34,205 bases of DNA, taken from Rubrobacter sp. (lineage in GTDB: Bacteria; Actinomycetota; Rubrobacteria; Rubrobacterales; Rubrobacteraceae). The DNA lies in contig JACDAJ010000023.1 in assembly GCA_013695475.1 (NCBI GenBank), positions 1 through 34,205 on the forward strand. The letters are read 5' to 3'. Position 1 is the stretch's first letter; each line of letters begins with the position of its first letter. The translations under genes were made by a program, and so were the position numbers. Under the pieces are notes generated by a model. The model ran no database searches, was not told where the DNA came from, and saw only the letters and a list, made by a program, of their open reading frames with translations. This document shows, piece after piece, positions 9,596-17,734 of the stretch.

Positions 9596-10581
9596 CGTCC
9601 CTCCCCCGAAAGATCGCTCAAAGTCCGAACCATGACGTTCCGGGCGAGCGGAACTTTGTATGCGTTCTCCGACAAAGGCTCGGCCTCGGAAAGCTCGATT
9701 TCGGCGGCGGCCCGGAAATTCTCCTCGCTCACCGGCTCGCCCCGAAGAGCCTCCTCGACCTTCGTCGCCCGCCACGGTTTATGCGCGACCCCGCCGAGCG
9801 CGACGCGAACGTCCCGCACAACGCCATCCTCGACATCCATCGCCGCGGCGACCGACACGAGGGCGAAGGCGTATGAAGCCCTTTCTCGCACCTTCCGGTA
9901 CTTCGAGTTCGAGGAGAAACCCATCGGCGGAAGTTCGACAGCCGTGATGAGTTCGCCGTGTTCGAGGATCGTATCCCGCTCCGGCTCGTCGCCGGGAAGC
10001 CGATGAAGCTCCTCGATGGGGATGCGGCGTTCCCCGTTCGGGCCGTGCGTCACGACGAAAGCATCGAGGGCGGCCATCGCGACGGCCATGTCGGACGGGT
10101 GGGTGGCGACGCAATGCTCGGAGGAGCCGAGGATGGCGTGGTTTTTGTTGTATCCATCGAGAGCCGAGCATCCACTCCCCGGCTCGCGTTTGTTGCACGG
10201 CGTCGTCGTGTCCTGAAAATACACGCACCGCGTCCTTTGGAGGAAGTTCCCGCCCGTAGTCGCCATGTTCCGAAGCTGTCCGGAGGCTCCGGAAAGAAGA
10301 GCTTCGGAGAGGGCAGGGTATCGGGTCCGGATCGTCGGGTCGGCGGCGAGGTCGCTGTTTGGAACCGCCGCCCCGATGCGGACTCCGCCGTCTTCAGTCT
10401 CCTCGATGTCATCGGACATGAGGCGCCGGACATCCACGAGAACGTCCGGCGTACTCACGCCGAGCTTCATGAGATCCACGATGTTCGTGCCGCCGCCGAG
10501 GAATGCCCCCTCCGGCTCGTCGGCGAGGGCGGATATGGCGCCGGAGATGTCTTCGGCCCGTTCGTATCGGTACGGCTTCAT
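9592..10581 (-). CDS. FAD-binding subunit of aldehyde oxidoreductase (PaoB/YagS-like)
   Basis: [54 protein letters not shown]...[46 protein letters not shown]; Cys-rich insertion as in PaoB. Overlaps neighbours by 4 nt. Confidence 0.94.
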   Translation of the reverse strand: MKPYRYERAEDISGAISALADEPEGAFLGGGTNIVDLMKLGVSTPDVLVDVRRLMSDDIEETEDGGVRIGAAVPNSDLAADPTIRTRYPALSEALLSGASGQLRNMATTGGNFLQRTRCVYFQDTTTPCNKREPGSGCSALDGYNKNHAILGSSEHCVATHPSDMAVAMAALDAFVVTHGPNGERRIPIEELHRLPGDEPERDTILEHGELITAVELPPMGFSSNSKYRKVRERASYAFALVSVAAAMDVEDGVVRDVRVALGGVAHKPWRATKVEEALRGEPVSEENFRAAAEIELSEAEPLSENAYKVPLARNVMVRTLSDLSGEGR

Positions 10582-11081
10582 CGGTCGGAGACCTCCTTTA
10601 TGGCCGGGAGCATGTTCGCGTATGCGGCGCATCGGCAAAGGTTCCCGCTCATCCGCTCACGTATCTCCTCGTCGGAGAGGGAGACGTTCTCTCCGTCCTC
10701 GGTGGCGTGGCTCGTCCATCCCGCCTCGACCTCGTCGAGCATCCCGACCGCCGACACTATTTGCCCCGGCGTGCAATATCCGCATTGGAAAGCGTCATGC
10801 TCCATGAACGAGCGGTGCATCGGGTGGAGTTCGCCGTTCTCCGAAAGACCTTCGCTCGTCGTGACCTCCGCCCCGTCGTGGGCGACGGCGAGGGTGAGGC
10901 AGCTATTCACGCGGCGACCGTCGAGGAGGACGGTGCATGCCCCGCATTGGCCGTGGTCGCACCCTTTCTTCGGGCTTGTGTTCCCGATGCTTTCGCGCAA
11001 AGCGTCGAGGATCGTGGTTCGCGTGTCAACGGTGAGGCGATGCTCCTCGCCATCCACGCGAAGTGTGATCTCCGCGTCCAT
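10578..11081 (-). CDS. [2Fe-2S]-binding subunit of aldehyde oxidoreductase (PaoA/YagT-like, no Tat leader seen)
   Basis: [66 protein letters not shown]...[19 protein letters not shown]...[18 protein letters not shown]. Confidence 0.95.
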   Translation of the reverse strand: MDAEITLRVDGEEHRLTVDTRTTILDALRESIGNTSPKKGCDHGQCGACTVLLDGRRVNSCLTLAVAHDGAEVTTSEGLSENGELHPMHRSFMEHDAFQCGYCTPGQIVSAVGMLDEVEAGWTSHATEDGENVSLSDEEIRERMSGNLCRCAAYANMLPAIKEVSDR

Positions 11082-11330
11082 AAAACCATCTCCCTTCAAA
11101 TAGTGGGACGGAAAAGCGAACATCCGCCCTTCCGCAAATTGCCGGTCACCGAACATATGCTTTTCCTGAAACTCGAAGCCCGAAACCATGCCGGGCGGGA
11201 GGAATGGCACGGAGTGTCCGGCCAGCCGCTGCCGCATCCATCCGGCGGCGTGAACGGTGAGAGAACCGCGGATCGTGAAATGAAAAATACGACTCGCGAT
11301 TCGTGGCTCTCCCTCGGTTCGGGGGCTTTT

Positions 11331-11365
11331 CCACACCCGACTGGGTGTCTCCGAGTCGGGTGTGG
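11331..11365. repeat. Perfect 12-bp inverted repeat (hairpin)
   Basis: CCACACCCGACT - gggtgtctccg - AGTCGGGTGTGG between the SnoaL-like gene and the 2Fe-2S gene; no clear U-tract. Confidence 0.8.
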
Positions 11366-11462
11366 CGGATGCGGACGTATTCCGGGGGCGTGGGCGTCCG
11401 CCTCGCGGTGCGCCCCCCGGAGAAAATCGTTGTCCGGATCCACATTGGAGATACTTGTTTCG

Positions 11463-11927
11463 CTATCCGGTGAGCTTGTCTCTTATTTTGTCCATGAGTC
11501 CTTTGTCGGCGTCCGGGTCGCCGTCGGCGAGGAGTTGTTTGAGGATGCCGAGCTCGTCGGAGCTTCCCCACCTTTCGGCGAGCTTGCCGTCCTCGAAGCG
11601 CCCGATCTGGCACCCCCGAACCTTTATCTTCTTCCCGGTCGGCGAGATTCCCTGAAACTCGCCCTCATGCGTCCCGGTCGCCGTGTACGCGATGGCGACA
11701 TCGTCTTCGGTCGCGGTCATATGCTCGACCTCGACGGCGAAATCCGGGAAAGCGGTCCGCATCGTCGAGAAGAAGCTGCGGAAGCCGTCCGGGCCGCGGC
11801 CTTGTCCGGGGGCGGGGTCATGGTCGAGAGCGTTCTGCGCGACGACCTCGTCGAATACGTCGAGGTTTCCGGTGTTCACGGCCTCCCCGAATCTTTCCTG
11901 CGCTGCGATGTTTTGTTCACGTGCCAT
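11463..11927 (-). CDS. SnoaL-like ester cyclase family protein
   Basis: 154 aa MAREQNIAAQERFGEAVNTGNLDVFDEVVAQNALDHDPAPGQGRGPDGFRSFFSTMRTAFPDFAVEVEHMTATEDDVAIAYTATGTHEGEFQGISPTGKKIKVRG; SnoaL pattern. Confidence 0.9.
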   Translation of the reverse strand: MAREQNIAAQERFGEAVNTGNLDVFDEVVAQNALDHDPAPGQGRGPDGFRSFFSTMRTAFPDFAVEVEHMTATEDDVAIAYTATGTHEGEFQGISPTGKKIKVRGCQIGRFEDGKLAERWGSSDELGILKQLLADGDPDADKGLMDKIRDKLTG

Positions 11928-12074
11928 GTGTTTCTCCCTTCAAAATTCACGTTCCACACGAAGGATTTTGGTCGTGCTTTCCCGATAAGAAAGTACCCAC
12001 ATCACCGCCCCCGAACGCCCGCCCCGGCCTTCACGCAATGAATATGGCCCGAATTATGCAAACCATAAACCAGA

Positions 12075-12175
12075 CTATTCGACCCGGAAAACGGCCTTCC
12101 CGTTCACTCGGCGGTTTCGCAAATCCTCGGCGACGGCGGGGAGTTCGCGCCACCCGGACTCGGAGCCGATTTGCG
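12075..12175 (-). pseudogene. Possible C-terminal fragment of an MDR-family (quinone oxidoreductase-like) dehydrogenase
   Basis: Minus strand reads PQIGSESGWRELPAVAEDLRNRRVNGKAVFRVE*, resembling MDR C-termini (...LENRRVxGKxVV); no complete ORF upstream. Confidence 0.35.
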
Positions 12176-12296
12176 GCGAGGATGGAGAGATCATCCCAGA
12201 TCCACGGGACTCTCTCGTTCGTTCCTTTCGGTCGGTGGTGACGGGAGGCATGTTTCCCGGAGCTTCCGAGAAGAAAACCCGCGCCGCTTTACGAGA

Positions 12297-13970
12297 TCAC
12301 AGTCTCCCGCCGCGGAATATGGCGACGAACAAGAGGGCGGCGAGGAGCATCGAGAGCATGAACCCGATGAACGGGACGACCGCGATCCCGATATACGGTA
12401 TCGAAGGCCCGCCGAGATCGAAAGCCCCGAGCATGGAAGACCCGACGAGGAGAGCCGACGTCACGACCGCGAACACAAGGCGGTTCGCGAGAATATCCAC
12501 GTGTCCGACGAGGTCGTCGAGGCCGCCATGTCGAAGCTGAACTTCGAGCTCGCCATCCGACAATTCCCCGAGAACTTGCCGTAATTGCTCGGGATATTCC
12601 TCGACGTACCGGGCGTACTCGAAGGCGCGTTCTTCGGCGGCCGCCCGGAGCGCGTTCGGGGAATACCGCTCCGCGAGAAGCTGGCGCGCATACGGTCGGG
12701 CGACCTCGTATACGTTTATGGTCGGGTCAATGGAGCGGGCGAGTCCCTCGGCGGTCACGAGAGCCTTCGCGAGGAGCGGGAAGACGGGCGGGAGTCGAAG
12801 CCGATACCTCCGGGCGATAGAGATGAGGTCGGAGAGGGCTTGCCCGAGCGTCACCTCCCCGACCGAAAGCCCGGAGTATTTATGGAGAAACTCGCTGATG
12901 TTTTGAACGAGGTCGTCGCGGACATCGGTCGAATATTGAACGCCGAGACCTTCGAGGCTCCGGAGGGCGGCGGCCGCGTCGCGGTTTATGACCGAGATGA
13001 AGAGCCGCGAAAGCGCTTCCACGTCGCCCCGCGACAAGAACCCGACCATCCCGAAATCGAGGAGGGCGAGGTTCCCCTCGGGGGTGAGAATGAGGTTTCC
13101 GGGGTGTGGGTCGCCGTGGAAAAAGCCGTGTTCGAAGGCCATGCGGAAGATCGCGTCCGCGCCCATCTCGGCGACGCGGCGGCGTTCGGACGGCCTCAAA
13201 GTGAGTGGCCGGATGTCGTGGAAGCGCGTGCCTTCGATGTACTCCATCGTGAGGAGGCGCGGACTCGAAAGCTCCTCGTAAATCTTCGGAATCACGACCT
13301 CGGAGGTTCCCTCGAAGTTTATGGCGAAGCGGCGGGCGGCGCGGGCTTCGGCTGAATAGTCGAGTTCGCGCCGGATGACCCCTTCGAATTCGGCGACGAG
13401 TCCGGGTACGTCCACGACGATGTTCGCCCCGAAGCGTCGGTCGAGGAAGGAGGCGAAGTCGCGCATGATCTCGAGGTCGGACTCGACCCGGCTCCCGGCC
13501 TCCGGCCTTTGAATTTTCACGGCGACCGTCTCGCCGGTGTGGAGGACGGCTCGGTGGACTTGGCCGATGCTCGCCGCCCCGAGGGGTTCCGGGTCGAAGT
13601 CGGAGAAGATCTCATCCACCGAAGAACCGAGTTCCTCCTCGGCGATGCGAAGCGCGGAGCCGGGCGGCATCGGGGATGCGGTGTCTTGTAATTTCTGAAG
13701 CTCGAAGAGGACACCCTCGGGGATCACATCCGGTCGGGTGGACAAAAGCTGTCCGAACTTCACGAACGTCGGGCCGAGGTCTTCGAGCGTCCGCCGGAGC
13801 CGAATGCCGAAGTTCGGGGCGAGCATTTCCTGCAAACCGCGCTTTTCGCGCCTCCCTCGCCGGGTGTCGAATACGAAACCGAAGCCGTGCCGGAAGAGGA
13901 CGCGTCCGATCTGGGAGAACCTCCGGAGGTTCCCGGTGGAGACGGGCAGCGTCGAGTTCGATTCAGTCAT
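12297..13970 (-). CDS. ABC1/UbiB (AarF) family atypical kinase
   Basis: 557 aa with LRRTLEDLGPTFVKFGQLLSTRPDVIPEGVLFELQKLQD, PLGAASIGQVHRAVLHTGETVAVKIQRP, FHGDPHPGNLILTPEGNLALLDFGMVG and a C-terminal hydrophobic region. Confidence 0.96.
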   Translation of the reverse strand: MTESNSTLPVSTGNLRRFSQIGRVLFRHGFGFVFDTRRGRREKRGLQEMLAPNFGIRLRRTLEDLGPTFVKFGQLLSTRPDVIPEGVLFELQKLQDTASPMPPGSALRIAEEELGSSVDEIFSDFDPEPLGAASIGQVHRAVLHTGETVAVKIQRPEAGSRVESDLEIMRDFASFLDRRFGANIVVDVPGLVAEFEGVIRRELDYSAEARAARRFAINFEGTSEVVIPKIYEELSSPRLLTMEYIEGTRFHDIRPLTLRPSERRRVAEMGADAIFRMAFEHGFFHGDPHPGNLILTPEGNLALLDFGMVGFLSRGDVEALSRLFISVINRDAAAALRSLEGLGVQYSTDVRDDLVQNISEFLHKYSGLSVGEVTLGQALSDLISIARRYRLRLPPVFPLLAKALVTAEGLARSIDPTINVYEVARPYARQLLAERYSPNALRAAAEERAFEYARYVEEYPEQLRQVLGELSDGELEVQLRHGGLDDLVGHVDILANRLVFAVVTSALLVGSSMLGAFDLGGPSIPYIGIAVVPFIGFMLSMLLAALLFVAIFRGGRL

Positions 13971-13992
13971 TTTCGCGGGAGCGGGGAGAAAA

Positions 13993-14040
13993 CGCGAATT
14001 GGGAAGCGTGAAATAGACAATTCACACTTCCCAATTCGCG
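13993..14040. repeat. 20-bp near-perfect inverted repeat with 8-nt loop
   Basis: CGCGAATTGGGAAGCGTGAA - atagacaa - TTCACACTTCCCAATTCGCG, one mismatch; sits between the phasin-like gene stop and the ubiB-like start. Confidence 0.9.
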
Positions 14041-14067
14041 GAGTGCCAGCGACACGCCTCCCGGCGA

Positions 14068-14484
14068 TTAAAGTCCCGGAGGGGTTTCGGGTCGTTCGCC
14101 CGGAGATTTCGTTCCCGGCTCGGACACGCCTCCCGGGCTTCCGGCGGGCGGGGGCGGGCCGGCGGGGCGGTCTTCGAGCATCCGGACGCGGTGTTCGAGT
14201 TGTTCGACTCGGAAGACCATGTCTTCGTAGTCTTCGCGGGTCGGGAGTCCGGCGGAGCGGAGGGCTTGCTGCGTGGATGCGTCAACGAGGGAGCGTGCCC
14301 CGGACGACCGTTCGCGGGCCCGGTTCATCACCTCGTCCACGACGGTGCGACCTTCTTCTCGTTGGACGCGACCTTGTTCGATGAGTCCCTCGACGACGTT
14401 CTCGACCCGGTCGCGGGTGGCGGCGGCCGCGCCTATTTGCAAAAGAACCAGCCGTTCCATCGTCTCGCCTATCGTTCCACGCAT
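14068..14484 (-). CDS. Phasin-like / coiled-coil small protein
   Basis: 138 aa MRGTIGETMERLVLLQIGAAAATRDRVENVVEGLIEQGRVQREEGRTVVDEVMNRARERSSGARSLVDASTQQALRSAGLPTREDYEDMVFRVEQLEHRVRMLED; PhaF/PhaI-like. Confidence 0.6.
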   Translation of the reverse strand: MRGTIGETMERLVLLQIGAAAATRDRVENVVEGLIEQGRVQREEGRTVVDEVMNRARERSSGARSLVDASTQQALRSAGLPTREDYEDMVFRVEQLEHRVRMLEDRPAGPPPPAGSPGGVSEPGTKSPGERPETPPGL

Positions 14485-14528
14485 ACAAACCTCCTGTGAA
14501 TTTCAGTCCCCACAATGATACCCCACGG

Positions 14529-14858
14529 CTATTCCTCCGTTTTTTGTTCGAGGTGCGCAATGCCTGTGATCTCCTCGACGGCGAGGACGAAGGCTATGCC
14601 CTTCGCCGGCTCGTCGAGCTTCCCGGCATCCACAACGGCATCGAGAACCCCTCGAACCTTCTTCGGCTCGACGAGGATGAGGACGACCTCCCGCTCGGAG
14701 CTTATGGAGATGCCGAAGAACTTCCGGGCCTCCTTCGCCCCGGTGCCGCGGGCGAGGAGAATGGTGCCTCCTTCGGCTCCGGCTTCGCGGGCGGCGTCGA
14801 TGGCTTCCCCGGTCGTTCCTTTGGGGAGTATCGCGACGATGAGCTTGTATCCCTCCAT
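14529..14858 (-). CDS. PII-like (P-II family) regulator
   Basis: 109 aa MEGYKLIVAILPKGTTGEAIDAAREAGAEGGTILLARGTGAKEARKFFGISISSEREVVLILVEPKKVRGVLDAVVDAGKLDEPAKGIAFVLAVEEITGI. Confidence 0.87.
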   Translation of the reverse strand: MEGYKLIVAILPKGTTGEAIDAAREAGAEGGTILLARGTGAKEARKFFGISISSEREVVLILVEPKKVRGVLDAVVDAGKLDEPAKGIAFVLAVEEITGIAHLEQKTEE

Positions 14859-14871
14859 GTCCCCTTCCTCT

Positions 14872-15582
14872 CTAACTCGGCTCCCCGAGAATTATGCCCA
14901 GCAAAAGAACGCACAACACCGGCCCGAGCGCGGCGAACGCCACAAGCCCGAAGCCGTATATGAGGATGTCCCCCCGGTCGAGCGCGGTCGCAAGCCCCGC
15001 CCCGAGCGCGATGGCGAGCGGAACCGTCACCGGCCCCGTAGTCGCCAGCGCGGCATCGAATGCGAGGCCGGTATACCGCTCAGGCGCGAAGAAAGTCAAA
15101 GTCAAAGCCAGCGCGAGAGCCGGAATAATGAACGGCGTCGTCTCGATCCCGAGAACTATCCGCGATGCCCCCACGGCGATGCCGAGCGAAACCCCGACGG
15201 CGACGGTCTGGATGAAGAGCGTCCTCCCGAGTGCGCCCGCCGTCGCGTTCTCGACCCTATCCGCGAGAACCTGAAGCGCCGGCTCCGCGAGTGTCGCGCC
15301 GTATCCGAGCGTGAGTCCGAAAAGAATGACGAGGATGAGCGAGCCGCGCTGCGCGAGCGCGGCGGCCGCCTGCTCCCCGAGCGGCGTCAGTCCGATATCC
15401 AAACCCTTCATGAAGATGACGAGTCCGAGGGCCGTGAGTCCGAGTCCGATGGATATTTCACGCCAGTTTTGAAGAGGTTCGCGGAAGATGATGAGTTGAA
15501 ATACGAGGAGGATGCCGATGACCGGGGCGACGCTTCGGAGTCCCTCGCCGAGGATCTTGAGAAGCTCGACGACCGCCCCCAT
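14872..15582 (-). CDS. DUF1538 integral membrane protein (copy C)
   Basis: MGAVVELLKILGEGLRSVAPVIGILLVFQLIIFREPLQNWREISIGLGLTALGLVIFMKGLDIGLTPLGEQAAAAL...LGYGATLAEPALQVLADRV; shares GLxxGLxPLGE and TxAEPxxxxL with its two neighbours. Confidence 0.85.
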   Translation of the reverse strand: MGAVVELLKILGEGLRSVAPVIGILLVFQLIIFREPLQNWREISIGLGLTALGLVIFMKGLDIGLTPLGEQAAAALAQRGSLILVILFGLTLGYGATLAEPALQVLADRVENATAGALGRTLFIQTVAVGVSLGIAVGASRIVLGIETTPFIIPALALALTLTFFAPERYTGLAFDAALATTGPVTVPLAIALGAGLATALDRGDILIYGFGLVAFAALGPVLCVLLLGIILGEPS

Positions 15583-15660
15583 CACACCGAGTCCGTCCGG
15601 TCGCCGGGGCGAGCCATGATCGAACGCCGGACCGGTGTCCGAGGCGAGCCGGGGAAATCC

Positions 15661-15775
15661 CCGAAAACCTTCCGGGGGCGTGGGCATGCGCCCCACGGCT
15701 CGACGCGCCCTCGGAGGCTCACGGGACAATTCACGAAAACCTTCCGGGAGCGTGGGCATCTTGCCCGCATGCGCG
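15661..15775. repeat. Two direct copies of CGAAAACCTTCCGGG[G/A]GCGTGGGCAT
   Basis: Copies at about 15662-15686 and 15734-15759; a related TTCCGGGGGCGTGGGCGTCCGC lies at about 11380-11400. Confidence 0.8.
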
Positions 15776-15853
15776 GAGCGAAGCCGCCGTATCCGTCCGA
15801 ATCCAATGTGGAGATTTTCGGTTTCATGCCTCGCGTCCCCGGTGGTGCGATGC

Positions 15854-16189
15854 TCACTCCATTGCCTCGATGAGGTGGTTTATGCCGACGATTTTCTTCG
15901 CGTCGAGGACGAAGCCGACCCCCGTGCCGGGCTTGTCGAGTTCCCCGGCCTCGACGATGGCTTCCAGAATCTCGTCCGTTTTATGTTCGGGGACGAGGGT
16001 GAGGATGATCTCCTTCTCCGGCTCGATGGCGAGGCCGAAGAGCTTTTTATGCTCGTGGATGCCCGTGCCGCGCCCGTAGATAATTGTGCCTCCCTCGGCC
16101 CCCGCCCGCTTCGAGGCTTTGACGATTTTGTCGGACTGGCCTTTCGGGATGATGGTAACTATGAGGTCGAGCTTCGCGAGAGGTTCCAT
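15854..16189 (-). CDS. PII-like (P-II family) regulator, second copy
   Basis: MEPLAKLDLIVTIIPKGQSDKIVKASKRAGAEGGTIIYGRGTGIHEHKKLFGLAIEPEKEIILTLVPEHKTDEILEAIVEAGELDKPGTGVGFVLDAKKIVGI. Confidence 0.88.
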   Translation of the reverse strand: MEPLAKLDLIVTIIPKGQSDKIVKASKRAGAEGGTIIYGRGTGIHEHKKLFGLAIEPEKEIILTLVPEHKTDEILEAIVEAGELDKPGTGVGFVLDAKKIVGINHLIEAME

Positions 16190-16190
16190 C

Positions 16191-16943
16191 TCACTCCTCC
16201 TTTTCACGTTTCGAGTCATTTCTTATTTCTTGAATTCTATAGATGATTCCGAGTATGAGGACGGAGAGTATCGGGGCGAGGGCGACGAGCGCGACGAGGC
16301 CGAACCCCTCGACTGCGGGATCCCGGCCCTCGAGACCCGTCGCCGCCCCGACCGCGAGAGCCAATATGAACGTGACCGTCATCGGCCCCGTCGCCACCCC
16401 GCCGGAGTCGAACGCGATGGACGTGAAAGTGTCCGACGAGAAGCGGGCGAGAACGAAGACGAGCAAATATCCGGGAACCACGATCCACCACAAAGGAAGC
16501 CCGTAAAGAATTCTCGCCATCGCCAGCGCGACCGCGAAGCCGACTCCGAACGCGAGCGTGATGAGTATCGGGGTGCCGCGGATCGAGCCGGTGGAGAGCT
16601 TCTCGACCTCGTAGTTGAGGACGCGGACGGCCGGCTCGGCGATGATCGAGGCGAACCCGAGCACAAACCCGACCGGAATGAGAATCCAGTTATACGGAAG
16701 CTCGCTCAAAACCCTCCCGGCGAACTCCCCGAACGGGAGGAACCCGACGTGAACTCCCTGCAAAAACAGGGAAAGTCCGAAGATGCTGAAAGCGATGCCG
16801 ACGAGAACCCTCGGCAAATTCGGGAGAGCCGACCGTCCGGCGAAAATCTGGAAGATCGCGAGAAGGAGGAGGAGCGGGGCGAGCGCGAAGACGACTTCGA
16901 GGAGCGTTTCGGGGTATCCATCGAGGACGCGGAGGGGGTTCAA
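16191..16943 (-). CDS. DUF1538 integral membrane protein (copy B)
   Basis: MNPLRVLDGYPETLLEVVFALAPLLLLLAIFQIFAGRSALPNLPRVLVGIAFSIFGLSLFLQGVHVGFLPFGEFAGRVLSELPYNWILIPVGFVLGFASIIAEPAVRVL; next gene starts about 1 nt downstream. Confidence 0.86.
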   Translation of the reverse strand: MNPLRVLDGYPETLLEVVFALAPLLLLLAIFQIFAGRSALPNLPRVLVGIAFSIFGLSLFLQGVHVGFLPFGEFAGRVLSELPYNWILIPVGFVLGFASIIAEPAVRVLNYEVEKLSTGSIRGTPILITLAFGVGFAVALAMARILYGLPLWWIVVPGYLLVFVLARFSSDTFTSIAFDSGGVATGPMTVTFILALAVGAATGLEGRDPAVEGFGLVALVALAPILSVLILGIIYRIQEIRNDSKREKEE

Positions 16944-17629
16944 TTAAAAAGCACCCCGAGGAGCATGACGGCGATGATCGGGCCGATGGAGGCGAGTGCG
17001 ACGAGTCCGAATCCTTGCGAGACCTCGTTCCGCCCCGCCAAAACCGAGACGACTCCGACGTTGAGGGCGATGAGGAATGGGACGGTGATCGGGCCGGTCG
17101 TCACCCCTCCGGCGTCGAGGGCTATCGAGAAAAATTCCTCCGGCACAAAATAGCCGAGGGCGAAGACGGCGGCGTAGCATGGGATGAGGACGTGGATCAA
17201 GCGCAGTCCGAAGACCGTGCGGAGCATCGCGAGAACCACGGATATGCCGACCCCGAGGGATATCGAGTATATGAGCAGATTCTGCGAGGCGACGCCCCCG
17301 GCGGCGGAGTCAACCTGCGAGGCGAAGATGCGGACGTCCGGCTCGGCGACCGTGATGACGAACCCGAGGAGGAAACCGAAAACGAGGATGAGGGCGAAGC
17401 CCCGGCTTGGCAAATACGAGCCGAGCGACTCGCCGAGCGGCAAAAGCCCGAGCTTCACGCCGAAAAGGAAGAGAGCGAGACCGACTATCGTCATCGCGGC
17501 GGCGAGGAGGAACTGGATGAAGTCGGCGAGCGGCATCCGGATCAAGGCGATCTGCAAAATCACGATCACCGCCGTCACCGGGAGGACGGCGTAAAGCACG
17601 TCGAGAAATTCCTTCGTAAGTTCCCTCAA
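16940..17629 (-). CDS. DUF1538 integral membrane protein (copy A)
   Basis: MRELTKEFLDVLYAVLPVTAVIVILQIALIRMPLADFIQFLLAAAMTIVGLALFLFGVKLGLLPLGESLG...FGFLLGFVITVAEPDVRIFASQVD; 4-nt overlap with copy B. Confidence 0.87.
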   Translation of the reverse strand: MRELTKEFLDVLYAVLPVTAVIVILQIALIRMPLADFIQFLLAAAMTIVGLALFLFGVKLGLLPLGESLGSYLPSRGFALILVFGFLLGFVITVAEPDVRIFASQVDSAAGGVASQNLLIYSISLGVGISVVLAMLRTVFGLRLIHVLIPCYAAVFALGYFVPEEFFSIALDAGGVTTGPITVPFLIALNVGVVSVLAGRNEVSQGFGLVALASIGPIIAVMLLGVLFN

Positions 17630-17734
17630 TGAAACCTTTCGCTCGTCTCGATCCGGATGGCGGCTCCGGCGATATTAATACATGGAACGGAGCCGAGGCG
17701 ATTCACGCCGCCGAAGAACTTCGGCGAACTTCGA

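Noticed and set aside
7286-10006. 906-aa plus-strand ORF
   Set aside because: Antisense to the molybdopterin and FAD subunits; composition is an artefact of high GC.
11331-11365. Hairpin as an intrinsic terminator
   Set aside because: No U-tract follows the stem on either strand in the right orientation; kept only as an inverted repeat.
14515-15873. 452-aa plus-strand ORF
   Set aside because: Antisense to the PII/DUF1538 genes; charged low-complexity composition.
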